Counted from the first letter of the stretch, positions 25,932 to 34,785 are shown. The stretch is 64,000 nt of DNA from Paracoxiella cheracis (GCF_049348705.1 NZ_CP186485.1:186001-250000); one strand, 5' to 3'. The notes: generated from the sequence alone by a model not told the origin. Program-made: numbers and translations.

Positions 25932-26024
25932 GATTTAGAAACTCACATTTTTTGATTATTGTCCTAACTGGCAAGGGATTTTATTTATCCAAAGTCCAAT
26001 ATGAAGTAACAAAGAGGTGATCTC

Positions 26025-26327
26025 ATGACAAAGAAGACTCGAAAATACACACCGGAATTTAAAGAAGAAGCAATCCATCTAGCACTCAGTTCTCCTTCCG
26101 TGTTAAGCGCTGCAAAAGACTTAGGCATGCCCGAAGCGACCCTCCACACCTGGGTGGATAAAGCCAGGAAGAGTGGTGAAGTGATTCATCCCAGCGCAAA
26201 GCAACCGGTCAACATAGGGGAACTCATTGAATAAAATCAACAGCTTAAGAAGCGACTGGCACGACTGGAACAGGAGAAAGCCATTCTAAAAAAGGTGGCC
26301 ACGTACTTCGCGAAAGAACTCGAGTAA
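26025..26327 (+). pseudogene. IS3-family OrfA with in-frame stop (copy 1)
   Basis: Helix-turn-helix OrfA: MTKKTRKYTPEFKEEAIHLA ... TLHTWVDKARKSG. The frame stops at TAA 26232-26234 after NIGELIE, then continues in the same frame with a leucine-zipper-like segment (NQQLKKRLARLEQEKAILKK) to a stop at 26325. The expected codon is probably GAA (Glu). The same TAA is present in the second copy, so the mutation preceded their duplication. Confidence 0.85.
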
Positions 26328-27178
26328 AGTACAGCTTTATTCAAAAGCACGCCCAACTATTTGGAATTAACTTGCTATGTGATGTACTGGGTGTCAGTCG
26401 TAGTGGTTATTATGACTGGCTATCGCGACCTATGAGCCCACGTGAGCAAGCAAACCAACAATTAGATGAAAAAATTAAGGTAATTTATATGAGAAACAAA
26501 CAACGTTACGGTTCACCACGTATAACTCGTGCATTGCAAGCGGAATCGATTTCCTGCAGTCACACGCGTATTGAGCGGCGTATGCGCTCCATGGGCTTAA
26601 AAGCACTTGCCAAGCGTAGATTTAAAATAACCACAGACTCGGGTCACAACAAGGCTATTTTTGAGAATATTTTAAAGAGAGATTTCACGAGAACGGCGAT
26701 CAATCAAAAATGGGTGAGTGATCTGACGTACATTCCAACCCGTGAAGGTTGGTTGTATTTAGCGGTGGTTATCGATGTGCATTCACGTTCGGTTATTGGC
26801 TCGTCAATGAATAAAAGCATGAAACAAGATTTAGTGTGTGATGCGTTATTGATGGCGTTATTCAAACGAAAATATCCAAAGCAAGTGATTATACACTCTG
26901 ATCGGGGCAGTCAATATTGTTCGAAAAAATATAGGGAAATCATCAAGCAAAACAAGCTGATTGGTTCAATGAGCAGAAAGGCTAATTGTTGGGATAATGC
27001 CATTGCAGAAAGTTTTTTCCATACCCTAAAAACGGAACTTGTGCATGTGAATGATTACACAACACGCGCTGAAGCAAGGCAAAGTCTTTTTCAGTATATT
27101 GAAGGCTATTACAATCACAGAAGAATGCATTCAGCTATTGACTACAAGACCCCTGTTGCGCTTGAATGTGCTGCGTAA
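26324..27178 (+). CDS. IS3-family OrfB transposase (copy 1), start codon altered
   Basis: About 285 codons with the IS3 DDE core: WVSDLTYIPTREGWLYLAVV, IHSDRGSQYCSKKY and NCWDNAIAESFFHTLKTELV. In the other copy the frame opens with GTG overlapping the OrfA stop (GTGA). Here the base change GTGA to GTAA removes that start, so OrfB could be made only by frameshifting or from the internal ATG at 26372. Confidence 0.9.
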   Translation, partial: VKYSFIQKHAQLFGINLLCDVLGVSRSGYYDWLSRPMSPREQANQQLDEKIKVIYMRNKQRYGSPRITRALQAESISCSHTRIERRMRSMGLKALAKRRFKITTDSGHNKAIFENILKRDFTRTAINQKWVSDLTYIPTREGWLYLAVVIDVHSRSVIGSSMNKSMKQDLVCDALLMALFKRKYPKQVIIHSDRGSQYCSKKYREIIKQNKLIGSMSRKANCWDNAIAESFFHTLKTELVHVNDYTTRAEARQSLFQYIEGYYNHRRMHSAIDYKTPVALECAA

Positions 27179-27219
27179 AATCGAAAAAAAATGTGTCCGG
27201 TAAAGTGAGGGAAGATCAA

Positions 27220-27820
27220 CTTCATAAATAGCATAAGGAGCTAACATGATTGCTCCGAAAACAGCCGAGACTGTTAAAAAAGTAGTACCCGGAATATTTT
27301 TATCGCGAATCCTTAACGAGGAGCAATAAATCGCCCAACTCAATGCAGACAAAAAAGCCCACATTTCACCGACACCAATCGAGAGATCGAATAATCGATC
27401 AATATGACCATGCGTCAATAAATAAATAACTCCAAACCAACTCAAGCATACACCAACGATATTATGCAAATTGATTCGATCCCGAAATATCACCGCGTTA
27501 ATTAACAAGACCAGCGTCGGTGACGAGGATAATAAAATAGCTGCATTAAGTGCAGTGGTATACTGTAAACCAATATACAGTGTGGTAGGGAATAGGACGG
27601 GGCCGAACAGCGCTAAGAATGCTGTTCGTAACCAGGATTTTTTTAGTAGCTGCTTATTGTGTGCCACTTGTTTGCCATACATAATGAGTAACAGCAAGGC
27701 CGCAATACCCCATCTTGCCTCAGCCAATAAACCCGGGGGTAGATGAAAAACCATCACCCGACTTACCACATAGTTGCCACCCCAAAATATTGCCGCCAAC
27801 AACAGATATATATAAGCCAT
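27220..27820 (-). pseudogene. N-terminal part of the EamA exporter
   Basis: About 200 codons: first five-helix EamA repeat (YIYLLLAAIFWGGNYVVSR, AALLLLIMYG, GIRL-type LQYTTALNAAILLSSSPTLV) and the beginning of the second repeat up to APYAIYE, where the IS3-type element enters. The C-terminal part is at 23925-24232. DMT transporters of this type export amino acids or small metabolites. ATG 27820 lies 13 bp downstream of the preceding stop, in a four-gene operon. Confidence 0.88.
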
Positions 27821-27833
27821 TTGCCTTTCCTTT

Positions 27834-28274
27834 TTAATTTTTAACCAGTCTAACCGTATGAACTTTTTCCATTTGACAATTCTCTTCTATCGATTGATTA
27901 AGATAAGTCAACCCACATTCCGCTTCGGCATACCGGATAATTTCAGCATATTCATATTCCCCCGAAACACCCATCACAATTTGACACCCTCGTCGACCGA
28001 TCCGAGCAGCTTCACTGAGTTTCTTAATTAAATCATTTTTATTAATGCATTCATTTGCTTCTGCTTCAATATTTAAAACGAAGTCATAGCCTGTCTGAGT
28101 ATTGCGCAAAGGTAATTGTTTTGCACTCGCAAAAGGCAACTGCCTTGAGTCAACTTCACCACGTAATCGAACGGTTCTGTAGTTTTGGTCTTGTAGTCGC
28201 TGCAAAATAAAAGGAAACGCTTTTCTGTCGCGCGCAACAGCATCCACTTGCAAACCTAATTTTGCGGCAAACAT
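27834..28274 (-). CDS. Unknown protein in acyltransferase-exporter operon
   Basis: 146 residues with no signal peptide or membrane helix. Features: FAAKLGLQVDAVARDRKAFP, then LPLRNTQTGYDFVLNIEAEA and ARIGRRGCQIVMGVSGEYEYAE. No family recognised. The start ATG 28274 follows AGGAGACAATATT. It begins 11 bp after the acyltransferase stop and ends 13 bp before the exporter, so it is probably part of the same pathway. Confidence 0.65.
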   Translation of the reverse strand: MFAAKLGLQVDAVARDRKAFPFILQRLQDQNYRTVRLRGEVDSRQLPFASAKQLPLRNTQTGYDFVLNIEAEANECINKNDLIKKLSEAARIGRRGCQIVMGVSGEYEYAEIIRYAEAECGLTYLNQSIEENCQMEKVHTVRLVKN

Positions 28275-28285
28275 AATATTGTCTC

Positions 28286-29044
28286 CTAGCTTCGGCGACT
28301 GAGGAAGCTGCGTGTTGCAACAATTGATGCTTTGCCGATGTAATCGGCATCCCAACCAATCACCGCCTCTTTTCCAATCCATGCAAAATCACAAATCTTG
28401 ATACTGGGAAGCTGGGTCATTAAGACCGTTCGAGCCCCAATAGATGGCCTACCATAAGGATCATGATTTTGCTTCAATAAGTAGGACCCAGGAGATAACC
28501 ATACCGCATCACCGATGTTAATATTCCCGCCCGCATTAACACCCACATTCCGGCCCAAGCGGATATAACGACCGAAACGAATTTTTGGCAGTTGATCTGC
28601 TTTCAAAGCCAAATGATGATCAGCATGAGGCTGGCTTAAATAAGCACCTTTTTCAAAATGCGTAGGTAAGATCACATGCTCGCCACTGCCTTCCTGGACG
28701 ATGATGGGTTCTCCTGAAGTATCAATTTGGAAATGCTCCTCTGCAAGATTGAATTTTTTAACTAAAGCCTGCAGGTCATTTTGCAATCTCACTGCCACCT
28801 GCATTTCATCATACAGCCCAGATGAACTAGCGGAGAGCTGGCGAATATTCGACAACACTTTTACATATTCAGCTACCGGGGACACTATTTGGCTCTCATC
28901 AGGTTTGTGAGAACTCAAATTTGACATCTGAGATTCGAGTGCACCTATTGACTTTAAATCGAGGTCTCTCGATAGTTTGGATAGTGCGACATCTTTGTTA
29001 ATTATCGTGTCAATAAATGTTTTCTTTAACTGAAAGCTCAACAT
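28286..29044 (-). CDS. Hexapeptide-repeat (left-handed beta-helix) acyltransferase-like protein
   Basis: 252 residues. The C-terminal 110 residues show hexad periodicity: RFGRYIRLGRNVGVNAGGNI, NIGDAVWLSPGSYLL, PSIKICDFAWIGKEAVIGWD, YIGKASIVATRSFL. This is the pattern of trimeric LbH acyltransferases. The first 140 residues are helical and unknown. ATG 29044 is chosen over 29050 because AGAGGAGA stands at a normal distance. First gene of the leftward operon. Substrate unknown; a transfer of acetyl or acyl groups to a sugar or amino acid is plausible. Confidence 0.72.
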   Translation of the reverse strand: MLSFQLKKTFIDTIINKDVALSKLSRDLDLKSIGALESQMSNLSSHKPDESQIVSPVAEYVKVLSNIRQLSASSSGLYDEMQVAVRLQNDLQALVKKFNLAEEHFQIDTSGEPIIVQEGSGEHVILPTHFEKGAYLSQPHADHHLALKADQLPKIRFGRYIRLGRNVGVNAGGNINIGDAVWLSPGSYLLKQNHDPYGRPSIGARTVLMTQLPSIKICDFAWIGKEAVIGWDADYIGKASIVATRSFLSRRS

Positions 29045-29169
29045 TTTCATTCTCCTCTTATAAAATTTTTAATTCCTTACAAAATTGCTTTTTTGTCTAC
29101 AAATCAAGGCGCAAGGCTATTCTTATTGGTATGAACTAAATAGATTTACAACCTGTTTGGGTAAAATTT

Positions 29170-29187
29170 AAACAAATTCGTTTGTTT
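29170..29187. promoter_or_regulatory. Candidate operator in the divergent region
   Basis: AAACAAA-TTCG-TTTGTTT is a perfect inverted repeat located between the leftward acyltransferase operon and the S24-type repressor gene, 127 bp before the repressor start. It is a natural candidate for repressor autoregulation. No experimental or comparative support. Confidence 0.45.
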
Positions 29188-29313
29188 GCTGAGATGGGGC
29201 TCTACTTTTTCCTTCTAAGCTACTTATGTGGTATATTACTCAGATGTTTATCAAAGTCAATATTTTTGGGTATTTTACCCATTATTGTGACCAATAAAGT
29301 GTTTTATTCTTTT

Positions 29314-29964
29314 ATGACTAAAAATGGTTCAAAATTGAGCAATGTGTTAAAGACACTAATGTTTAAGAAAAACATTAGAACCTCGCAGTTAGCGCGAAAC
29401 TTGGAATTACCTCAGCAAACCTTACAGCGCATTGTATCTGGAACTTCAACCAATCCTCATACCAAGACACTAAAACCTATCGCAGATTTTTTTGGTATTA
29501 GTATTGATCAGCTTAAAGGAACAGCGCCACTTCCAGAGTCAGTTGTTGATATTGATCTTCCCTCAACAAAACCAAAAGCTCGAGCCGTCCCAATCGTACT
29601 CTGGGATGAAATTGACAACTATATTGATCAACCTCAAAATTATGCTCCCAAGGAGCACACATACATCGACCAAAACTTATCAAAAACTATTTTCGCTTTG
29701 CATCTGCCAGAATCATCGATGGAACCTTATTTTCCTAAAGACTCGATGCTTATTCTGGATGTCCAAAAGCAAGCAACAGACCGCTCCTTTATACTAGCTA
29801 GACTAGATGAAACAGTTACATATATTTTTAGACAACTTATCATAGACGGCGATCAGAAATATTTAAAACCCATGAATCCTGATTTGAATAGATTCCCCAT
29901 GCGGATAATGAAAGATAAAGATAAAATAATCGCCGTTTTAATTGAATTTCGACATCGTTACTAG
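29314..29964 (+). CDS. Phage-type repressor: HTH plus S24 (LexA/CI-like) domain
   Basis: 216 residues. The N-terminal HTH of the Cro/CI type is RTSQLARNLELPQQTLQRIV...NPHTKTLKPIADFFGIS. The C-terminal S24 peptidase-like domain has FALHLPESSMEPYFPKDSMLIL, where the serine of the SSM motif is the expected nucleophile. It likely represses the neighbouring genes and may respond to DNA damage. ATG 29314 is chosen; the longer frame from 29182 begins in the operator region and has a hydrophobic, unlikely extension. It is followed by an unknown protein and a methyltransferase. Confidence 0.82.
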   Translation: MTKNGSKLSNVLKTLMFKKNIRTSQLARNLELPQQTLQRIVSGTSTNPHTKTLKPIADFFGISIDQLKGTAPLPESVVDIDLPSTKPKARAVPIVLWDEIDNYIDQPQNYAPKEHTYIDQNLSKTIFALHLPESSMEPYFPKDSMLILDVQKQATDRSFILARLDETVTYIFRQLIIDGDQKYLKPMNPDLNRFPMRIMKDKDKIIAVLIEFRHRY

Positions 29965-29984
29965 CAATATGACGGAGAATTTAA

Positions 29985-30542
29985 ATGTTTAAATCAATAA
30001 ACAAATTTTTGAAGGACATGAAGAAGTTTATAAAATATATTAATATTAGTAGATCTCGTCATCATGAAATGTATAGGCCTATTTATCGTATTGTGAATAT
30101 TGAGAAAGACGAAGCGAATGAATATTATGTAACGATCCAAATTATTGGGCGATCAGTAACCTATAAAACAAAACCTGAAGAACTATTGTCAGATGACAGG
30201 CTTGTCAATTTATTTTCGCCCATCGATATACGCAACCTCACCTATCTTGGTTATTTAGGAATCAATAGTCCAAAATACAAAATCTTAGCTAAGCGGCTCT
30301 CTGAGCAAAGTAATGAAATGTTATTCGCCATCCACAAAAAAGGGTCGAAGAAACACACTGTTATTACTGCCAAGGAAATTTCCAACAATTATGAAATAAT
30401 TCGTGGGCTGAACCAAGAAGATGCACACATGATTGGCTTTACAACAGCTACCGAACAAGTTGTAATTGAGCAGCTGCAAAAAGAACAGCTTATAAAAAAA
30501 TTAAAAAGAGAAGATAAAGGATGCGTTGAGCATGGAAAGTGA
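29985..30542 (+). CDS. Unknown basic protein following the repressor
   Basis: 185 residues, lysine-rich (FKSINKFLKDMKKFIKYINI at the start, IKKLKREDKG near the end), no membrane segment. Central text YRIVNIEKDEANEYYVTIQIIGRSV suggests a beta-rich domain. I know it only as the type of protein found next to S24-type repressors. It starts 20 bp after the repressor and overlaps the methyltransferase start by 11 bp, so the three genes are probably one operon. Confidence 0.6.
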   Translation: MFKSINKFLKDMKKFIKYINISRSRHHEMYRPIYRIVNIEKDEANEYYVTIQIIGRSVTYKTKPEELLSDDRLVNLFSPIDIRNLTYLGYLGINSPKYKILAKRLSEQSNEMLFAIHKKGSKKHTVITAKEISNNYEIIRGLNQEDAHMIGFTTATEQVVIEQLQKEQLIKKLKREDKGCVEHGK

Positions 30543-31803
30543 CAATCCAGTGAATCGGTTAAAGCACTGTGAACAGGCCTTTAGACTAGCAGGTATAGCT
30601 CATGCTTATGAGATGCTAAACTTACCTGAACACTTAGCTCAAGCTTCAAAACCTCATACACTGGCAGCCAAACTACATCTGGATCCAGCCGCATTAGAAC
30701 GATTTTTAAATGCAACCACATTTATGGGACTAACAACCAAAAACCAATCTGATGAGTTTCAACACTTACACATAATAAATTACTCTATTGAACCAACTTT
30801 AATGCTCATAGATCTCATTGAGCAAAATCTACCCGATAAAATATACAATAATCACAATCATACTATAGAAGAATCTGATATCACGAATGATACGTCGCAT
30901 CAACTCTTGGAAAAAGCGGTAGAAAACGGATTAATCGATAAAACAAACTCTAGCCACTATAGAATTTTTGACGAACTCGTTCCTTATTTATGTTCGTCGG
31001 GATTGATGTATATAGGCCCAAAGTTACATCACTATAAAAAAATCATGTTAAATACCTTCGCTCCAGAAACCATAATCAATGCATTGAAAGAAGGCAGAAG
31101 CCAGTGGAAAATAATCACTGGCCATGAAGACACCTCAACTGCATTTAATCTCTATGCAAGCGAACCCCATTTAGTCGAGATTTTTACACGTGGGATTCAT
31201 AGGCTTAATTCAGAAGACAATGATAAATTATGCTTTAAGCTTAAACTTGCCCCCCATTTAAAAGTACTGGATATAGGCGGTGGCAGCGGTGCGATAGCAA
31301 TCTCACTGCTTAAGTCGACACCATCTTTGCAAATTTATTTGTATGAACACCCAGATGCTATACCCCTTATGAAAAAAATTTTGCGGGATTATGCTGACGA
31401 CAAACAGCTAGCGCAAATAACCTACATATCAGGCAATTTTTTAAACGACCTCAACGATGAAAATTTGCCAGGACTTTCTAGTAACGAAAAGTTTTCAATG
31501 ATCTGTTTCGCATGGATCCTTCATGACTGGACAGACGAAGTTTGCATTAAACTGTTAAAGCGAGCTAAGAATCATTTAACTGAAAATGGTCAGCTTGTGA
31601 TAATTGAGGAAATTCTACCGGATTCCAAAGTATCTCAAGCTTCTATTAGTGACATCACTATGCTTTTACATACAGAAGGCAAAGAAAGAACTTTTCCAGA
31701 ATATAAACATTTAATCATAGCCTCAGGATTTAAGGAAAAAGAAATTCAATACCAACCCACTGACACAAGAAGACAAATTATTATAATTACGCAGGATGAC
31801 TGA
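30532..31803 (+). CDS. SAM-dependent O-methyltransferase (COMT-like family 2)
   Basis: 423 residues. The SAM-binding motif is LDIGGGSGAIAI; the catalytic region is WILHDWTDEVCIKLL with His-Asp-Trp as in plant-type O-methyltransferases, then VIIEEILPD. The N-terminal 180 residues carry winged-helix dimerisation segments, apparently two in a row, which makes it longer than the usual 340 residues. Such enzymes methylate hydroxyls of aromatic or polyketide-like small molecules. ATG 30532 follows GATGCGTTGAGC, a weak site, consistent with translational coupling to the gene it overlaps. Confidence 0.83.
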   Translation: MESDNPVNRLKHCEQAFRLAGIAHAYEMLNLPEHLAQASKPHTLAAKLHLDPAALERFLNATTFMGLTTKNQSDEFQHLHIINYSIEPTLMLIDLIEQNLPDKIYNNHNHTIEESDITNDTSHQLLEKAVENGLIDKTNSSHYRIFDELVPYLCSSGLMYIGPKLHHYKKIMLNTFAPETIINALKEGRSQWKIITGHEDTSTAFNLYASEPHLVEIFTRGIHRLNSEDNDKLCFKLKLAPHLKVLDIGGGSGAIAISLLKSTPSLQIYLYEHPDAIPLMKKILRDYADDKQLAQITYISGNFLNDLNDENLPGLSSNEKFSMICFAWILHDWTDEVCIKLLKRAKNHLTENGQLVIIEEILPDSKVSQASISDITMLLHTEGKERTFPEYKHLIIASGFKEKEIQYQPTDTRRQIIIITQDD

Positions 31804-32163
31804 CAATGAAAACAAAATTTAAACACTTAACTCCAGGATATTGCGGATACCAGCAACAAGAACTCACACTCAATTCTTATTTTTATGGTTACATATTCAG
31901 TCAACCGGACTTACTCAAAAAAAACTATTATTCCCGCAACGAACACCAAGCCCTGATTTTATCGCTGAAATCATTCAAAATGAAGGACCTGATGCTAGGC
32001 ATCAAATAACGAAACAGTTCGATTTTATTCGAAGCCGTATTGAAAATCATAGTTATCTCACTGAACAAGAAATCGTGAATTGGTATAACTGACCTTTCCC
32101 CCAAAATTAACACCATGACATGGATGAGATTTCCAATTATTCTACGACCGAGGAGATCTCAAC

Positions 32164-32427
32164 ATGAAAAAACGTTATACAGAAGAACAAATCATTAAAG
32201 CGATCAAAGAGCATGAAAGTGGCGCTAAGGTGGAAGACCTGTGCCGTCGCTTAGGCATATCTGGCGGTACTTTTTACAATTGGCGTAGCAAGTATGCTGG
32301 CCTAGAGGTTAACGAAGCTAAGCGCCTGCGAGAGCTGGAGTCCGAGAACAATAAGTTAAAAAAGCTGCTGGCTGAAAAGATGTTAGAAAATGAAGCGCTC
32401 AAGGATGTTGTTTCAAAAAAGTGGTAA
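32164..32427 (+). CDS. IS407-like OrfA
   Basis: 87 residues: HTH (MKKRYTEEQIIKAIKEHESG, LCRRLGISGGTFYNWRSKY) followed by a leucine zipper (ELESENNKLKKLLAEKMLEN). The start follows GAGGAGATCTCAAC. It overlaps OrfB, where a -1 frameshift normally gives the fusion transposase. Confidence 0.93.
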   Translation: MKKRYTEEQIIKAIKEHESGAKVEDLCRRLGISGGTFYNWRSKYAGLEVNEAKRLRELESENNKLKKLLAEKMLENEALKDVVSKKW

Positions 32428-33239
32428 CGCCTGCTAGCAAGAAGCAGGTTGTTTGTCACTTAATGAGCGCCTTTAAGCTGAGTGAACGAATGGCCTGCAA
32501 GCTAGTCGGGCTAAGTCGAACGGCTTACCGTTACGGACCCAAAAAGCGACGAGACGAGTTGATTAGAGCTCGATTAAAAGAATTGGCAGCTCAGTATTCT
32601 CGGTATGGTTATTTAATGCTTCACAGCCTCTTAAAAGCAGAGGGGCTTGTCATGAATAAGAAAAAAACCTACCGGATTTACAAAGAAGAAAAGCTCCAGG
32701 TGCGTACAAAAAAGCGTAAAAAAATACAGCGACTACGATTAGTGATGTCATCACCGACTCAGAGAAATGAGCGTTGGTCGATGGATTTTGTTTACGATCA
32801 GCTGGCCAATGGAAGGCGTTTTCGTGTGCTAAACATTATCGATGATTTTAATCGTGAACTTATTGGCCAGCTAACAGCATTTTCTATATCAGGACGTCAG
32901 GTGGCACGCTTCCTAGCAGAGCTTAGTGAGCAACGCAGGCTGCCAAAACAAATTGTTTGTGATAATGGTACAGAGTTTACAAGCAAAGCAATGTTCTTTT
33001 GGTCCAGGGAAAACAAAACCAAGCTTGCTTTCATTCAACCTGGAAAGCCAACTCAGAATGCGTTTGTTGAAAGCTTAAATGGCAAGTTCCGCAACGAATG
33101 TTTAAATCAACACTGGTTTCGTTCAATTGAAGAAGCCCGACATGAAATCAACCAATGGAGAAAGCACTACAATACTAAAAGACCACACAGTTCATTAAAT
33201 TATATGCCGCCTATTGAATTTGCGAAACAGGCTGCTTAA
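32421..33239 (+). CDS. IS407-like OrfB transposase
   Basis: 272 residues with the DDE integrase core: RWSMDFVYDQLANGRRFRVL, QIVCDNGTEFTSKAM and GKPTQNAFVESLNGKFRNEC. It overlaps OrfA by 7 bp and has an intact frame. Confidence 0.93.
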   Translation: MVTPASKKQVVCHLMSAFKLSERMACKLVGLSRTAYRYGPKKRRDELIRARLKELAAQYSRYGYLMLHSLLKAEGLVMNKKKTYRIYKEEKLQVRTKKRKKIQRLRLVMSSPTQRNERWSMDFVYDQLANGRRFRVLNIIDDFNRELIGQLTAFSISGRQVARFLAELSEQRRLPKQIVCDNGTEFTSKAMFFWSRENKTKLAFIQPGKPTQNAFVESLNGKFRNECLNQHWFRSIEEARHEINQWRKHYNTKRPHSSLNYMPPIEFAKQAA

Positions 33240-33571
33240 CATGAATATCTCATCGGTGTCCTGGTACTAGTTTAGGGGGAAGGTCATAACATTGCGCTGC
33301 GTTTTGCTCAATTTGACACTATTATTGATAACTGCCCTACAAATGCAATTGGTCACGCTGAATTAGCTTTTTTCTATTTAAAAACTAAAGATTATGAAAA
33401 AGCGGAATCATTTTTTTCAGCTGCCGCCAATCTAGGCCCCCCCATCGATTGGAATGCATAGATATTATCAACATGTCTCATAGTTGAAATGAATCACCAA
33501 TGAATCTAACAACATAACATTTGCATAATAATCTCCAACAAATCACAACATCAGGATACATTCATGTGTCT

Positions 33572-33762
33572 CTATCTCCGATAACACTACAAAACTGGGA
33601 AGAAGGCCGTCGTCAACCTCGTGGCCCCGCATTAGCATCGATTTTCCCAAAAACATTCTTGAAAAAGTCGATAACGAAGTCGCTAAAATTGGTGTAACAC
33701 ACACTTCGCTAATTAAAAGGTGGGTGGTGGAGCGTTTGGCTAAGCAGCATGCAAGTAGTTAA
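33572..33762 (+). pseudogene. Two fused toxin-antitoxin relics
   Basis: In one frame (33575-33636) SPITLQNWEEGRRQPRGPAL is the end of a HigA/NadS-type helix-turn-helix antitoxin. In the next frame (33637-33762) IDFPKNILEKVDNEVAKIGV and TSLIKRWVVERLAKQ are the ribbon-helix-helix C-terminus of a CopG/BrnA-like antitoxin ending in TAA. Neither has its N-terminus or a toxin. The rest of 33462-33811 shows no gene. Confidence 0.6.
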
Positions 33763-33811
33763 TTTGACTCTCACGTTGTAGATTCTAAAAGGCAAGCTAC
33801 AGCCATGGAGC

Positions 33812-34558
33812 TCAACTAAGCACGTTAACGATCGTACCAATTTTCACAAAAAACTTATTCAACCATTTAGCATCTTCGTAAAACAGTCTTACACAACCAT
33901 GACTATTATGACGACCCGGCAATGTCGAGCCGTGTATTGCCCAGCCACGATGGAAAAACATGCAATATGGCATAGGTGCGCCACCGTTAGTCGCAATTGG
34001 ATATTTTCCTGATTTACAATTCTCACCATGGACACGAAACACCCTAAATTTACCAATAACAGTTTCACAGGTTTCGCCGCTAGGACAATTTTGCTTGCCC
34101 GCAGAGATCGGTCCCCAGTGGACTAAATTGCCTCGTGTATCATAAGCTGCGAACGCATGTTCGCGTAAACTAATTAGAATCTGTTTTTTTCCTTTAGTGC
34201 TAATTTTTAAAGGTAACGGTGAAATATCGTTATAGGCGATTTCAGATAACTTATCGGGGACTACAATCCATGGTCGACGCGATAACGGCATATTTAAACG
34301 ATTAAGTCGCATCACTATTTGACGCTCTTTAGCATCAGGAAATAATTTTGACCAAGTATCACTATTTTTAATTTTTATACAGTGATACTCATTTGCTTGG
34401 CACAATTCTTTTCCATAAAAATTTCTTGCATTTTGAGCGGGAATAAATTTAGCGCGACCCAGATACCCGTACTCCGGCTTAATAGAAGATGAGCAGCCTG
34501 AACAGATTAAAGCGACGATAAGCGTTGGGATGCATTTATTGAGATATGAATATTTCAT
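33812..34558 (-). CDS. L,D-transpeptidase (YkuD) lipoprotein
   Basis: 248 residues. The lipobox is in ALICSGCSSS, giving a lipid-anchored periplasmic protein. The YkuD catalytic signature is AIHGSTLPGRHNSHGCVRLF with the active-site cysteine. It forms 3-3 peptidoglycan cross-links or attaches proteins to peptidoglycan. ATG 34558 is supported by AAGAGG and by the signal sequence, whereas the longer frame would place the signal sequence internally. Confidence 0.9.
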   Translation of the reverse strand: MKYSYLNKCIPTLIVALICSGCSSSIKPEYGYLGRAKFIPAQNARNFYGKELCQANEYHCIKIKNSDTWSKLFPDAKERQIVMRLNRLNMPLSRRPWIVVPDKLSEIAYNDISPLPLKISTKGKKQILISLREHAFAAYDTRGNLVHWGPISAGKQNCPSGETCETVIGKFRVFRVHGENCKSGKYPIATNGGAPMPYCMFFHRGWAIHGSTLPGRHNSHGCVRLFYEDAKWLNKFFVKIGTIVNVLS

Positions 34559-34712
34559 CAATAAACCTCTTATTTTATTTTGGAACAGTAGAGGATGAAA
34601 ATGATTAACTGACATGCAGAAGAGAGAAGCATCGGCATGTTTAAAACCTTTTAACTTATGCCAGTCCTTGTGCAAATTATATTCGAAAACCTGATATTGA
34701 TAATGAAAATGA

Positions 34713-34785
34713 AGCTGGCGAAGAGATTCGAACTCCCGACCGGCTGATTACAAATCAGCTGCTCTACCAACTGAGCTACGCCAGC
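34713..34785 (-). tRNA. tRNA-Thr(TGT)
   Basis: Cloverleaf with acceptor GCTGGCG/CGCCAGC, D arm AGCTCAGTTGGTAGAGC, anticodon stem-loop CTGATTTGTAATCAG and T arm GGGAGTTCGAATCTC. 73 nt; CCA is not encoded. It stands between the transpeptidase and the polysaccharide genes. Confidence 0.95.

Larger units (their letters stand above)
24279..25999 (+). mobile_element. IS4-superfamily insertion sequence, copy C (1721 bp)
   Basis: Flanked by the 6-bp duplication TATGAA (24273-24278, 26000-26005). The intact target sequence, AATCTATGAAGTAAC, can be seen in the other IS3 copy near 36570, which proves the insertion site and the exact element ends. Confidence 0.97.
24233..27219 (+). mobile_element. IS3-family element (1260 bp) in the EamA gene, itself interrupted
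   Basis: Ends AATCTTCCCC (left) and GGAAGATCAA (right), with a 3-bp target duplication CTT (24230-24232, 27220-27222). Without the nested 1721-bp IS4-type copy and its 6-bp duplication the element is 1260 bp. The second copy (36533-39519) has the same size and the same AAG/CTT duplication. The nested insertion lies in the leader just before OrfA. Confidence 0.92.
32090..33286 (+). mobile_element. IS3-family IS407-group-like element (1197 bp)
   Basis: Inverted repeats TGACCTTTCCCCCAAAATTA (left) and TGACCTTCCCCCTAAACTAG (right, inverted). 4-bp target duplication TAAC (32086-32089, 33287-33290). The 4-bp duplication and the OrfA/OrfB type agree with the IS407 group. Both frames are intact, so this is probably the youngest or most active element here. 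Confidence 0.93.
31806..33461 (+). pseudogene. Unknown TPR-like protein gene, frameshifted and split by an IS
   Basis: It begins MKTKFKHLTPGYCGYQQQEL directly after the methyltransferase. At the run of eight A (31917-31924) the frame changes: one more A would join it to LLFPQRTPSPDFIAEIIQNE. At 32089 the IS407-like element enters. After it, from 33291, the same frame continues NIALRFAQFDTIIDNCPTNA and a TPR-like helix pair (ELAFFYLKTKDYEKAESFFS) to TAG 33459-33461. It is damaged twice. The product would be about 150 residues, probably linked to the methyltransferase. Confidence 0.7.
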
